Notes under the pieces: generated by a model
What the model saw: the letters and a program-made list of their open reading frames with translations, nothing else
Told to the model about the DNA's origin: nothing
Databases searched by the model: none
Source of the DNA: Candidatus Latescibacterota bacterium
Lineage (GTDB): Bacteria > Latescibacterota > UBA2968 > UBA8231
Direction of reading: 5' to 3'
Assembly: GCA_022827165.1 (NCBI GenBank)
Contig: JAJDTN010000044.1
Span: 1-14,843 of the forward strand
DNA length: 14,843 bases
In this document: positions 1 through 7,999 of the stretch, piece after piece
How positions within the stretch are numbered: the stretch's first letter is position 1
Layout: every line of letters starts with the position of its first letter
Position numbers and translations under genes: made by a program

Positions 1-671
<671 letters not shown>

Positions 672-683
672 TTACGAGAGTCC

Positions 684-710
684 ATAGCACTCCCGTTGCG
701 AGAGTGCTAC
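684..710 (-). promoter_or_regulatory. CIRCE operator (HrcA binding site)
   Basis: An inverted repeat TAGCACTC (685-692), a 9-base spacer, and GAGTGCTA (702-709). It matches the CIRCE consensus TTAGCACTC-N9-GAGTGCTAA except at the outermost bases. CIRCE is the site of the heat-shock repressor HrcA. Its place in the groEL leader, between a possible promoter and the ribosome site, is the standard arrangement, so groEL is inferred to be HrcA-controlled. hrcA is not in the window. Confidence 0.95.
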
Positions 711-730
711 CCGTCTTTTTTCAGTCCGAG

Positions 731-759
731 AAGTTACCGGCAGAGACGGGAGAGCGCAA
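731..759 (-). promoter_or_regulatory. Possible sigma-70-like promoter of groEL
   Basis: On the minus strand TTGCGC (754-759) and TAACTT (731-736) are separated by 17 bases, about 20 bases upstream of CIRCE. Each hexamer matches the consensus at only three of six positions, so this is weak, but spacing and position relative to the operator are right. Confidence 0.3.
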
Positions 760-912
760 GCTCCCCCCCCGTTCCCCGGGCGCACTCCCCGACCCATGGG
801 GCGCCGCATCCTCCACCCCCGGCCGCTCCGGGCGCAAAGGCGGCCCCGGACCGACGCCGGATCCCGCCCGCGGACGCACCGCCGGCGGCTCCCGGCACGG
901 CGGGCACCCGGG

Positions 913-941
913 TTGCCGGGAAACCCTCGGCTGGCTATCTT
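913..941 (+). promoter_or_regulatory. Candidate sigma-70-like promoter for the 456-residue gene and moaC
   Basis: TTGCCG (913-918) and TATCTT (936-941) are separated by exactly 17 bases; each hexamer matches the consensus at four of six positions. A start site near 948 would give a leader of about 50 bases before the ATG at 998. It is the best plus-strand promoter-like site in this gap. Confidence 0.4.
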
Positions 942-997
942 CCACGGCTGCGAAAATCCCCATTCCTTCAACGAAAACAACAACTTAGCGGACCCCC

Positions 998-2368
998 ATG
1001 ATCGATCTGCTCGACATCGCCCGCACCGAGGCCGCCGGCAGCGACCTCCTCGGCCTCCTCGAGGGGCTCTTCGAGCCCAGCGAGGTGCGCCCCGAAGGCT
1101 ATCCCGAGGCCGTCATCTGGCAGGGCGGCAACCACGACGCCGGGGTGAACCCCGTGGCCCACTCCCTCACCGACGCCTACGCCCTCCTCGGCACCCTCGC
1201 CGCCCTCGATGTCCTCGGACTTCCGTACTACGGCGTTCCCATGTGGGCCCAGTACCGCCACGACCTCGACCTGGCCCCCCTGGCCTGGTTCGGGAACATG
1301 CCGTGCACCTCGATCAAGTGGTCCACCGCCGGCGACGCCTACGTCAACGACGGCCGCGGCGGCCGCGTGGTGGTGAAGGGCAAGTCCGGCAACGCCCAGC
1401 TGCGCACCCAGGCCGGGGTCTACTGCAACGTCCGCCCCTACGGCACGATCACCGTCGTCCGCTGCATGCCCTGCCTCCCCTACTCGCAGGACCGCCCCCG
1501 CTTCAACGTCGACGGCGAGACCGGCCTCATCCACTCCGAGATGAACACGCCGGGGATCCAGATGGCCTACGCCAACCGCCGCTTCCTGCAGATGGTGCAC
1601 GAGACCGGCCGCCTGGGACGCGTCGCCTTCAAGCCGACCCAGGCCATGGAGGACGGCATCAACGCCGGCCTGTTGTCGTGGCTGCTGCAGGGCACGCGCT
1701 TCGAGGTGGGCCGCAAGTACGCCGTCGACGGCTACGTGGAGCACCGCGAGCACGTGGACCGCATCATCTCCCTCCTGCCGCCGGACTTCAAGGCCGGCAT
1801 GGAGAGCTGGGGCGGCCGCATCGAGCAGCACATCGCCGACACCAGCTACGGCCTGCTGCTCTGGGACCTCATCAACAAGGAGGAGGTCATCGTCCTGGCC
1901 ACCGACCTCGACGGCGACCGCCTCACCGACCTGCTCGCCGACGTCTCCGACCCGCTGCGCCACTTCGGCCAGCTCGTCGTCGACCACGTCGGCGCTGCGG
2001 CGAGGATGGACGACCTCTGGGGCCGCATGGGCTACACCACCGGCAACGGCCGCGACATGACCTCGGTCATGTACCGCATGGCCGGCCCCCCCATTCACGA
2101 GCAGACCCTCGGCTCCGCCGACGCCATGCTCGAGCGGCTCCTCGACGGCGACGAGTCCATGGGCGGCACCAAGCGGCCCTACGACCCGCGCATCCACTTC
2201 GTCCTCATCCGCCACGCCTATCTCGACGCCAACCCCGGCCACACCGAGCTGCGCCGGTGGCTCGACCGCTCCCTGGACGCCTTCGACGAGGTCTACGGGG
2301 GGACGAGGCCCGGTTTCCTCGAGGGTTACCGCGGCCTGAAAGAGGCGATCGCCCCCTGGGGGTCCTGA
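998..2368 (+). CDS. Conserved-looking protein of unknown function, 456 residues
   Basis: I do not recognise this family. The frame is a full-length soluble-looking protein with no signal peptide, membrane segment or repeats, and it reads like a genuine protein: balanced composition, aromatic and Gly-rich core segments such as [12 protein letters not shown] (41-52) and [13 protein letters not shown] (183-195). Four cysteines fall in the central third (103, 143, 156, 159), the last two as a CMPC motif that could bind metal or act in redox chemistry. An acidic DLDGD stretch lies at 303-307. The ATG at 998 is the first in frame and has no obvious Shine-Dalgarno, but a promoter-like pair lies about 60 bases upstream. 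It ends one base before moaC, so the two are probably co-transcribed and translationally coupled. A link to molybdenum cofactor biology is therefore only suggested by position. Confidence 0.75.
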   Translation: MIDLLDIARTEAAGSDLLGLLEGLFEPSEVRPEGYPEAVIWQGGNHDAGVNPVAHSLTDAYALLGTLAALDVLGLPYYGVPMWAQYRHDLDLAPLAWFGNMPCTSIKWSTAGDAYVNDGRGGRVVVKGKSGNAQLRTQAGVYCNVRPYGTITVVRCMPCLPYSQDRPRFNVDGETGLIHSEMNTPGIQMAYANRRFLQMVHETGRLGRVAFKPTQAMEDGINAGLLSWLLQGTRFEVGRKYAVDGYVEHREHVDRIISLLPPDFKAGMESWGGRIEQHIADTSYGLLLWDLINKEEVIVLATDLDGDRLTDLLADVSDPLRHFGQLVVDHVGAAARMDDLWGRMGYTTGNGRDMTSVMYRMAGPPIHEQTLGSADAMLERLLDGDESMGGTKRPYDPRIHFVLIRHAYLDANPGHTELRRWLDRSLDAFDEVYGGTRPGFLEGYRGLKEAIAPWGS

Positions 2369-2369
2369 C

Positions 2370-2852
2370 GTGGCCGATTCCGGACGCCTGACCCACCTCG
2401 ACGAGTCGGGCCGCGTGAAGATGGTCGATGTCTCCGACAAACCGGTGAGCGAGCGCCTGGCGCGCGCCGGCGGCCGCATCCGCATGCGGCCCGAGACGGT
2501 GCGCCGCATCTCCGAGCAGAGCGTGGCCAAGGGCAATGTCCTGGAGACGGCGCGCATCGCCGGGATCCAGGCCGCCAAGAGGACGGCGGACCTCATCCCC
2601 CTGTGCCACCCCCTCAACCTGACCGCCGTCGAGGTGGAGTTCACCCTCGGCGAGGACCGCGTCGAGGTGCAGACCGAGGCGCGCCTGGCGGACCGCACCG
2701 GCGTGGAGATGGAGGCCCTCACGGCCGCGGCGGTGGCCCTGCTGACGATCTACGACATGTGCAAGGGCGTCGACCGCGAGATGGTGATCGACGAGGTCCG
2801 CCTGCTGGAGAAGCGTGGCGGCGCCAGCGGGACGTACGCGCGGGGCGGTTGA
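2370..2852 (+). CDS. moaC: Cyclic pyranopterin monophosphate synthase MoaC
   Basis: Second step of molybdenum cofactor synthesis: converts the MoaA product (3',8-cyclo-dihydro-GTP) to cyclic pyranopterin monophosphate in the cytosol. At 160 residues the length is normal. Diagnostic motifs run in order: [19 protein letters not shown] near the N-terminus, [19 protein letters not shown], the active-site [16 protein letters not shown], and the conserved [10 protein letters not shown] with the catalytic Lys-Asp region, ending in LLEKRGG. The start is a GTG at 2370, one base after the preceding stop, which implies translational coupling. No other moa or moe gene is visible; the gene stands alone beside the unknown ORF. 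It converges on argF with only 16 bases between the stop codons. Identity is secure. Confidence 0.97.
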   Translation: MADSGRLTHLDESGRVKMVDVSDKPVSERLARAGGRIRMRPETVRRISEQSVAKGNVLETARIAGIQAAKRTADLIPLCHPLNLTAVEVEFTLGEDRVEVQTEARLADRTGVEMEALTAAAVALLTIYDMCKGVDREMVIDEVRLLEKRGGASGTYARGG

Positions 2853-2868
2853 CGCGCCCCCGGGGACT

Positions 2869-3795
2869 CTACCCCAGGAGGCCGGCCAGCTTGAGGAGCA
2901 CCGCCTTCTGGCTGTGCATGCGGTTCTCGGCCTGGTCGAAGACCACCGAGCGCCGGTCCTCCACCAGCTCCGCCTCGATCTCGTAGCCCCGGTGGGCGGG
3001 CAGGCAGTGCATGATCAGCGGGTCGAGGCCGCGGAGCAGGTCGCGGCTCAGCTGGTAGGGCCGCAGGGCGCGCAGGCGCCGCTCCTTCTCCTCGGCGAAG
3101 GCGGGATCGTTGAAGTACTCCATGTCGAGCCAGGTGTCGGTGTAGACCACGTCGCAGCCGGCCACTCCTTCCGCCGGATCCTCGGTCTCCACGTAGCGGC
3201 CGGAGGCCCGGGCCTCGGCCAGCAGCCCTTCGTCGGCGGCGGCCTCGTTCACCTCGGGGGCCACGACGGTGACGTGCATGCCGGTCTTGAGGCCGGCGGC
3301 GATGAGCGAGTTCGTGACGTTGTTGCGGACCCCCACGTAGGTGAGGCGCACCCCCTCCAGGCGGCCGAGCTTCTCCTGCACCGTCTGCAGGTCGCACAAG
3401 GCCTGCAGCGGATGGTAGCGGTCGCAGCAGCCGTTCATCACCGGCGCCTCGGCGGCCTCCGCCGCCGTGACCACGTCGGCGTGGGCCAGGAAGCGCACCA
3501 GGAGGAAGTCGAAGTAGCGGCCCAGGACGCGAACCTCGTCGGCCAGGTCGGCGAGTCCGAAGTTGGTGGCCCGCCAGTCGAGGTAGACCGAGTCTCCGCC
3601 GAGCTGGGCCATGCCGACCTCGCCGGAGCAGCGCGTCCGCGTCGAGGTCTTCTGGAACAGCAGCGCCAGGGAACGCCCCTTCAGGGTCTCGGCGAAGGCG
3701 CCGGGGTCGGCCTTGAGGCGCCGGCCGGCGTCGACGACCTGGAGGATCTCCTCGGCGCTCCAGTCCTTGAGCGTCACCAGGTGCCCGGGGTTCAT
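2869..3795 (-). CDS. argF: Ornithine-type carbamoyltransferase, divergent substrate loop
   Basis: Transfers the carbamoyl group from carbamoyl phosphate to an amino substrate; canonical members make citrulline from ornithine in arginine synthesis. 308 residues, the usual length. Carbamoyl-phosphate motifs are intact: FQKTSTRTR (STRTR at 51-55), HPLQ at 128-131 and HCLPAHRG at 263-270, followed by the usual VFDQAENR and QKA ending. The ornithine loop, normally D-x-x-x-SMG, reads DTWLDME (220-226), so the SMG signature is lost. The TNFGLADLADEVR segment (77-89) is typical of a distinct ornithine carbamoyltransferase branch, as far as I recall. The ATG at 3795 overlaps the nrnA stop by 4 bases (ATGA) and is preceded by GGAGGAG eight bases upstream, so this start is firm. 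Last gene of the minus operon. The substrate is probably ornithine but not certain. Confidence 0.88.
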   Translation of the reverse strand: MNPGHLVTLKDWSAEEILQVVDAGRRLKADPGAFAETLKGRSLALLFQKTSTRTRCSGEVGMAQLGGDSVYLDWRATNFGLADLADEVRVLGRYFDFLLVRFLAHADVVTAAEAAEAPVMNGCCDRYHPLQALCDLQTVQEKLGRLEGVRLTYVGVRNNVTNSLIAAGLKTGMHVTVVAPEVNEAAADEGLLAEARASGRYVETEDPAEGVAGCDVVYTDTWLDMEYFNDPAFAEEKERRLRALRPYQLSRDLLRGLDPLIMHCLPAHRGYEIEAELVEDRRSVVFDQAENRMHSQKAVLLKLAGLLG

Positions 3796-4769
3796 GGCAG
3801 CATCTCCTCCACGGCGGCCAGCAGGCGCGACCGCACCGCCGCCGCCTCTCCCTCGATGCGGCAGCCCGAGGCCTGGGCGTGGCCGCCGCCGCCGAAGCGC
3901 CGAGCCACGGCGCTCACGTCCACGTCGTCGCCGCGGGACCTCAGGCTGACGCGGAACCGCCCCGGCTCCTCCTCCCTGAGCAGGGCCGCCGCCGCCACGC
4001 CCCTCACCATCAGACCGTAGTTGACGATCGCCTCGGGGTCGCCCAGGGCCAGGTCCCGCCGGTTCAGCCCCAGGAGGGCGACGCGGTCCCCGCAGTGCAG
4101 CTCGAGGGAGTCGATGGCCCGCCCCAGAAGCTTGACCGAGCCCAGGGTGGCGTTGCTGTAGAGGCCGTCGGCGACGCGGTCGAGCCGGGCGCCCCGGCGC
4201 CGGAGGTCGGCGCCCACCTCCATCGACGTGGGCGTGGTCAGCGAATAGCGGAAGCAGCAGGTGTCGAAGAGGAGGCCCGCGGCGAGCAGCTCCGACAGAG
4301 TCCGGTCGAGCTCCAGGTCCATGTGCACGGCCAGGTGGTAGAGCATCTCGCAGGTGGAGGAGACGGCCTCGGAGGCCAGGTTCGCCGACCCGAAGCGCTG
4401 GTTGTCCGGATGGTGGTCGATGTTGAGCACGGAAGCGCCGTCGGCGAGGCACTCCGCCACCGGGCCGGTGCGCGCCAGGTTGGAGCAATCGAGGACGATG
4501 GCCCGCTGGTGGCCGCCGCCCGCGGCGCCGGCCTCGACGATGCCGGCGGTCCCCGGGAGAAAGGCGTAGGCGTCGCCGGGCCTCTCCTCCAGGACCGCCG
4601 TCGAGGCCTTGCCGAGCTGGCGCAGCAGGCCCTCCATGGCCAGGACCGCGCCGATGGCGTCGCCGTCGGCGTTGACGTGGGAGGTGATCAGGAAGCCGTC
4701 GCCGCCGCGCAGGAAGTCGGCGGCGGCATCCAAATCGGAGGCCGGGATCTCTGTGGGTGGGGCGGGCAT
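3792..4769 (-). CDS. nrnA: DHH/DHHA1 phosphoesterase, NrnA-like (nanoRNase/pAp phosphatase)
   Basis: Members of this family degrade 2-5 nucleotide RNA fragments from the 5' end and/or dephosphorylate 3'-phosphoadenosine 5'-phosphate, using Mn in the cytosol. 325 residues, the usual size. DHH-domain metal motifs are seen in order: HVNADGDAIG (31-40), LDCSN with Asp94, NIDHHPDN (116-123), and LLFDT with Asp169. The DHHA1 substrate domain ends with FGGGGHAQASG (292-302). The start ATG at 4769 lies 7 bases after the methyltransferase stop. An upstream in-frame start at 4808 would run into that gene and adds no conserved residues, so it was not used. No clear Shine-Dalgarno is seen, which suggests coupling to the upstream gene. 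Family is secure; the balance of the two activities cannot be read from sequence. Confidence 0.9.
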   Translation of the reverse strand: MPAPPTEIPASDLDAAADFLRGGDGFLITSHVNADGDAIGAVLAMEGLLRQLGKASTAVLEERPGDAYAFLPGTAGIVEAGAAGGGHQRAIVLDCSNLARTGPVAECLADGASVLNIDHHPDNQRFGSANLASEAVSSTCEMLYHLAVHMDLELDRTLSELLAAGLLFDTCCFRYSLTTPTSMEVGADLRRRGARLDRVADGLYSNATLGSVKLLGRAIDSLELHCGDRVALLGLNRRDLALGDPEAIVNYGLMVRGVAAAALLREEEPGRFRVSLRSRGDDVDVSAVARRFGGGGHAQASGCRIEGEAAAVRSRLLAAVEEMLP

Positions 4770-4776
4770 GAGCGGC

Positions 4777-5538
4777 TCAGCGGCGCAGGACGAAGTGGAC
4801 TCGGTCACAGAGGTCGGAGCCCGGCCGCAGGCTGAAGCCGTCGAGCAGCTCGACGAGGTCGAAGGGGCTGGCGTCGACGGCGGCGGCCAGCTCGCCGCAC
4901 TCGTAGATGCGCTGCACGTGGGTCTCCCGGACCCGGGATCCGTCCTCGAAGCAGATGTCGAAGTCGTTGTGCTGGAGGCGTTCGTCGGAGGAGTAGTGGC
5001 TATGGCGGCGAAAGCTGAAGCCGCGGCCGTGCTCGGAGCTGCGCACGTCCCTGAAGTGACGCAGGGAGTTCTGCTCGGTGCAGATGTCGAAGATAAAGAC
5101 CGCGCCCTCCGGCAGCACGCCGTGCACCTGGGTCAGGGCCTGCCCCACCTCTTCGAGGCTCAGCAGGTAGTTCAGGCTGTCGTAGAGGCACACGGCGGCC
5201 CCGTGCTCCCCGACGCCCGACAGGTCGCGCAGGTCGCGGACCCCGAAGCGCAGGTCCCGCTGCTGGCGGGAGGCCTTCTCGCGGGCCACCCGGACCATCT
5301 CCTCAGAGGCGTCGTACCCGGTGAGGCGGTACCCCGCCGCCGCCAGGGCGAGGGAGGCGTTCCCCGTGCCGCAGGCCAGCTCCAGAAGGCGGCCGGGCGC
5401 GCAGTCGTGGCGCCGCAGCAGGGAGGCGACGTAGTTGGCCCAGGCCGGGTAGTCGACGTGGCGCATCACGAAGTCGTAGATCGAGGCCAGGCCCTCGTAC
5501 GGGCGGCGCTCGAGAACGGCGGGCTCAGGGCTCGTCAT
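4777..5538 (-). CDS. Class I SAM-dependent methyltransferase, substrate unknown
   Basis: A 253-residue Rossmann-fold methyltransferase. The N-terminal YEGLASIYDFVMRHVDYPAW segment and motif I LLELACGTGNAS (51-62) give the SAM-binding Gly-rich loop. YDAS (75-78) is the acidic ribose-binding position, and LYDSLNYL (118-125) matches motif IV of small-molecule-type enzymes. The C-terminal half (about 150-253) is beta-rich, with RETHVQRIYECGEL-type strands commonly seen in this methyltransferase class. No substrate-specific motif is recognised. The ATG at 5538 overlaps the end of the S4 gene by 14 bases; a GGAGG lies about 12 bases upstream, slightly distant. It sits between rqcP-like and nrnA-like genes, so an RNA, ribosome or small-molecule substrate are all possible; I cannot choose. 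Confidence 0.9.
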   Translation of the reverse strand: MTSPEPAVLERRPYEGLASIYDFVMRHVDYPAWANYVASLLRRHDCAPGRLLELACGTGNASLALAAAGYRLTGYDASEEMVRVAREKASRQQRDLRFGVRDLRDLSGVGEHGAAVCLYDSLNYLLSLEEVGQALTQVHGVLPEGAVFIFDICTEQNSLRHFRDVRSSEHGRGFSFRRHSHYSSDERLQHNDFDICFEDGSRVRETHVQRIYECGELAAAVDASPFDLVELLDGFSLRPGSDLCDRVHFVLRR

Positions 5539-5818
5539 CGAAGGACAGGACCTCCGCCGGCAGGGCCTCGCGCCGCAGCTCGCGTACGTAGCGGCAGCGC
5601 TGCGAGCGCGCCACCGGCCGCGGCGGCAGGTCGAGGACCTCCACCTCCAGGCGGTGGCCGCCGGCCTCGACCTCGAGGATCTCGCCGACGCGCATGGCGC
5701 GGGAGCCGCGGGCCGGGGTCCCGCCGATGCGCACCCGGCCCTCGTCGCAGGCCCGCCGCGCCTGGGAACGTGCCTTGAAGAGGCCCGCGTTCTTCAGGAA
5801 GGCGTCGAGGCGCACCAC
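5525..5818 (-). CDS. rqcP: S4-domain RNA-binding protein, RqcP/Hsp15-like
   Basis: A 97-residue protein that is almost wholly an S4 RNA-binding domain. The opening VRLDAFLKNAGLFKARSQARRA and the DEGRVRIGG loop match the RqcP (YabO) and Hsp15 (HslR) group. These bind 50S subunits carrying stalled peptidyl-tRNA; RqcP works with RqcH in alanine tailing. The short basic tail after the domain fits either. I prefer RqcP because yabO lies a few genes from mfd in Bacillus, as I recall, and this gene is in an mfd operon too. The start is one of two adjacent GTG codons; the first (5816-5818) lies 4 bases after the surA stop, with a GGGGGAGG about 11 bases upstream. Neither GTG can be excluded. rqcH is not in the window. 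Confidence 0.82.
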   Translation of the reverse strand: MVRLDAFLKNAGLFKARSQARRACDEGRVRIGGTPARGSRAMRVGEILEVEAGGHRLEVEVLDLPPRPVARSQRCRYVRELRREALPAEVLSFDDEP

Positions 5819-5822
5819 GGAC

Positions 5823-7172
5823 TCAGCGGCCTCCCCCGGGCTCCTCGGCGGCGGAGTCCTGCCGCGCAGCCGGATCGGCGGCAGCCGGGCCCAGGGGGTC
5901 CCAGAGCCACTCGTCGTCGAGGCGCTCCTCCACGTGGATCTCCTGCCGGTACTCGGCGATCACCTCCTCCATGCGGTGGGCGACCCGCTCTTCGCGCACC
6001 AGTGCCTCCAGGGTGGCGAAGTCGTCGTTGATCTTGAAGATGTGGCCGCCCGTGTCGAGGATGACCGGCTCGCTCACGCCGCCGAGACCGAGGTGCCCGA
6101 TGAAGGGGTTCAGGACGTCGGGAATGGCGGCGCGGTCGAGGATCTGCCACAGCCCGCCCTGGCGGGCCGACTGCGCGTCCTCGGAGTGGTCCCGCGCCAG
6201 CTGGGCGAAGTCCTGCCCCGCCAGGGCCCGGCGGCGCAGATCCTCGAGCCGGTCCCGCACCCGCTCCCGGTCGGCCTCGGTGGTCCGCGCCCGCACCAGG
6301 ATGTGGCTGACGCACATCTCCCCCTCGCGCTTCTCGTGCAGCAGGATCAGGTGGAAGCCGAAGCGCGTCAGCACCGGCGCGCTCGTCTCGCCGGGACGCA
6401 GGTCGACGGCGGCGCGCTCGAAGTCGGCGGTGAGGGTGCCCGGCGAGAAGCACCCCAGGTCTCCCCCCGCCGCGGCGGTGCCGGGATCCTCCGACAACTG
6501 GCGGGCCACCTCGGCGAACTCCTCTCCCGAGTCGAGGCGCTCCTGGATGCGGTCGATCCGCTCCCGGGCTCGCAGACGCACCGAGTCGGCGGGGACGATC
6601 TTGAGGTTGATCTGGCTCACCGAGACCTTCGGCGGCGGGGAATCGAGCCAGGCCTCGCGGAACGCCTCCACGTCCCGCCGGGTGAGGTACTGCTGGTAGG
6701 CCAGCTGCGAGACCATCTGGTCGTAGAGGAGGCGGTTGCGGATGCGCTTGCGCTCCCGCGCCTTCAACTGGCGTTCGGTCATGCCCGAGTTCTCGAGGAG
6801 CTGCTCCAGCTCGCCCGGCCCCATGGAGGCGCGCATGCGTCCGAACTCGGCGTTGAGGTACTCCTCGACCTGCACCGGATCGACCTCGATGCTGTCCTTC
6901 TGGGCCTTCTTCACCACCACCAGCTCGGCCACCATGTCCTCGAGGACGCGGCGGCGCTCCTCGGCCACGTCCTCGAGCTCGAGGAAGGCCGGGTTGCGCC
7001 CTTGCTGCTGCAGCTGGAGCAGGGTCCTCAGCTCCAGCTCCGACCACAGCACCACCTGGTCGTCGACGACGGCGACGATGCGGTCCAGGAGCTCCGGCTC
7101 CGCCGGCCCCCGGGAGGGGAAGAGGGCGCAACCGGCGAGGAGGCCGAGGAACCAGCGCGCGCAAGCCTTCAT
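5823..7172 (-). CDS. surA: SurA-type periplasmic foldase with two parvulin domains, possible lipoprotein
   Basis: Peptidyl-prolyl isomerase and chaperone for outer-membrane proteins in the periplasm. 449 residues, close to SurA. A signal segment (FLGLLAGC) is followed by the SurA N-terminal helix region, opening with LLDRIVAVVDDQVVLWSEL (28-46). Two parvulin domains follow at about 183-280 and 286-382; the second keeps VSHILV and a GGLW segment, and both keep the GFH/GGH-type strand. The tail after 413 is Ala/Glu/Asp-rich and not conserved. The signal segment ends in LAGC (12-15), a standard lipobox, so the protein may be lipid-anchored rather than soluble as in E. coli; a signal-peptidase I site slightly later is the alternative. 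The ATG at 7172 overlaps the upstream stop by 4 bases and has a GAGGG site just before it. Confidence 0.92.
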   Translation of the reverse strand: MKACARWFLGLLAGCALFPSRGPAEPELLDRIVAVVDDQVVLWSELELRTLLQLQQQGRNPAFLELEDVAEERRRVLEDMVAELVVVKKAQKDSIEVDPVQVEEYLNAEFGRMRASMGPGELEQLLENSGMTERQLKARERKRIRNRLLYDQMVSQLAYQQYLTRRDVEAFREAWLDSPPPKVSVSQINLKIVPADSVRLRARERIDRIQERLDSGEEFAEVARQLSEDPGTAAAGGDLGCFSPGTLTADFERAAVDLRPGETSAPVLTRFGFHLILLHEKREGEMCVSHILVRARTTEADRERVRDRLEDLRRRALAGQDFAQLARDHSEDAQSARQGGLWQILDRAAIPDVLNPFIGHLGLGGVSEPVILDTGGHIFKINDDFATLEALVREERVAHRMEEVIAEYRQEIHVEERLDDEWLWDPLGPAAADPAARQDSAAEEPGGGR

Positions 7173-7999
7173 GGAGCCCTCGACAAGGTTTCGTCGATCT
7201 CCCAGCTGTGCTCCGCCCGCAGGCTGTCGACGAGGGCGTGTATGCGCCCCCGGTACCCTTCGCGGACCAGGGCCTCCTCGATCTGCTGCCGCACCCCCGC
7301 TTCGTCGAGGGAGCGCAGGCTGCCGGCCCTCCGGCGGTCCCGCAGGCGCACGATGTGCCAGCCGCTGCCGGAGGCGACCACGTCCGAGACCTCCCCCGGC
7401 TGGAGGTCGGCGCAGGCCTCCCACAGCTCGGGCCTCTCCCGGGCGGTGAAGTAGCCGAGGTCGCCCGAGGAACCCGCCGTCGCCGCATCGAGGGAGACCT
7501 CGGCCGCGCGGCCCTCGAAGCCGCCGTCGCGCAGCAGTTCCTGTCGCAGGCTCTCGGCGTCGCGCCGCGAGTCGACGAGGATGTGCTGCGCCCGGATCTC
7601 GTCCTCCTGGCGCGTGAACTCCCCGGGGTTGCCGTCGTAGTAGCTCTGCACCTCCCCCGGGTCGATCTCGATCGACCGGCTCCCGAACTCGCTGTCGAGG
7701 TAGGCGGCGACGATGACGTCCTCGCGGGCCTGCTCGACGAGACGCTGGATCCTCGGCCTCTCGTGGACCTGCCTCTCCAGGGCCTCCTGGTAGAGCAGCT
7801 GCCGGCGGACCCAGTCCTCCACGAACCGCCGCCGCTGCTCCGGCCCGGCCTCGCCGGGGACCTGGGCCTCCAGCTCGAGCCGGGTGAGGGACGAGGCGCC
7901 CACGCGGGCCACCACCTCCTCCCGCGCGGGCGAGGAGCAGCCGGCGAGGGCGGCCAGGAGGACGGCCCCCGCCGGGCGGCTACACCAGTTGTTCCACAA
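7169..7999 (-). CDS. PpiC/PrsA-type parvulin foldase, predicted lipoprotein
   Basis: Membrane-anchored peptidyl-prolyl cis-trans isomerase for exported proteins. 276 residues: signal peptide with a clear lipobox LAGC (18-21) followed by SS, a SurA_N/PrsA-like helical region (about 28-130), and one parvulin domain (about 135-222) with RAQHILV, SGDLGYF and the GSGWHIVRL strand. A short C-terminal helical tail follows. The only start that includes the whole signal peptide is TTG at 7999, overlapping the end of mfd by 20 bases. A GAAGG about 10 bases upstream supports it. It is the first of two successive parvulin genes (surA follows with a 4-base overlap). The two differ in size and domain count, so they are not a recent tandem duplication. 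Family secure; the exact client proteins are unknown. Confidence 0.9.
   Translation of the reverse strand: MWNNWCSRPAGAVLLAALAGCSSPAREEVVARVGASSLTRLELEAQVPGEAGPEQRRRFVEDWVRRQLLYQEALERQVHERPRIQRLVEQAREDVIVAAYLDSEFGSRSIEIDPGEVQSYYDGNPGEFTRQEDEIRAQHILVDSRRDAESLRQELLRDGGFEGRAAEVSLDAATAGSSGDLGYFTARERPELWEACADLQPGEVSDVVASGSGWHIVRLRDRRRAGSLRSLDEAGVRQQIEEALVREGYRGRIHALVDSLRAEHSWEIDETLSRAP

Larger units (their letters stand above)
711..997. other. Divergent intergenic region between groEL and the 456-residue ORF
   Basis: About 290 bases with no gene I can support. It holds the weak groEL promoter candidate and a better plus-strand promoter candidate at 913-941. It also has a run of eight C at 763-770, next to a small hairpin with a GCAA loop (GAGC-GCAA-GCTC, 752-763). 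Short frames crossing it show no protein-like composition or family motif. Confidence 0.6.

Noticed and set aside
796..2391. A 531-codon plus-strand frame overlapping the 456-residue gene
   Set aside because: Almost entirely Arg/Pro/His/Gly, typical of a GC-rich shadow; the frame from 998 has a balanced composition and couples to moaC.
2853..2868. Terminator between moaC and argF
   Set aside because: The 16-base gap has only a short CCCCGGGG palindrome and no T-run; too little to call.
3796..4488. Longer start for the carbamoyltransferase frame inside the nrnA gene
   Set aside because: The added residues are Arg/Pro/Gly-rich shadow sequence; the ATG at 3795 with GGAGGAG upstream gives the normal family N-terminus.
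4770..4808. Upstream start for the NrnA-like protein
   Set aside because: It would overlap the methyltransferase gene and adds 13 non-conserved residues; the ATG at 4769 fits the spacing.
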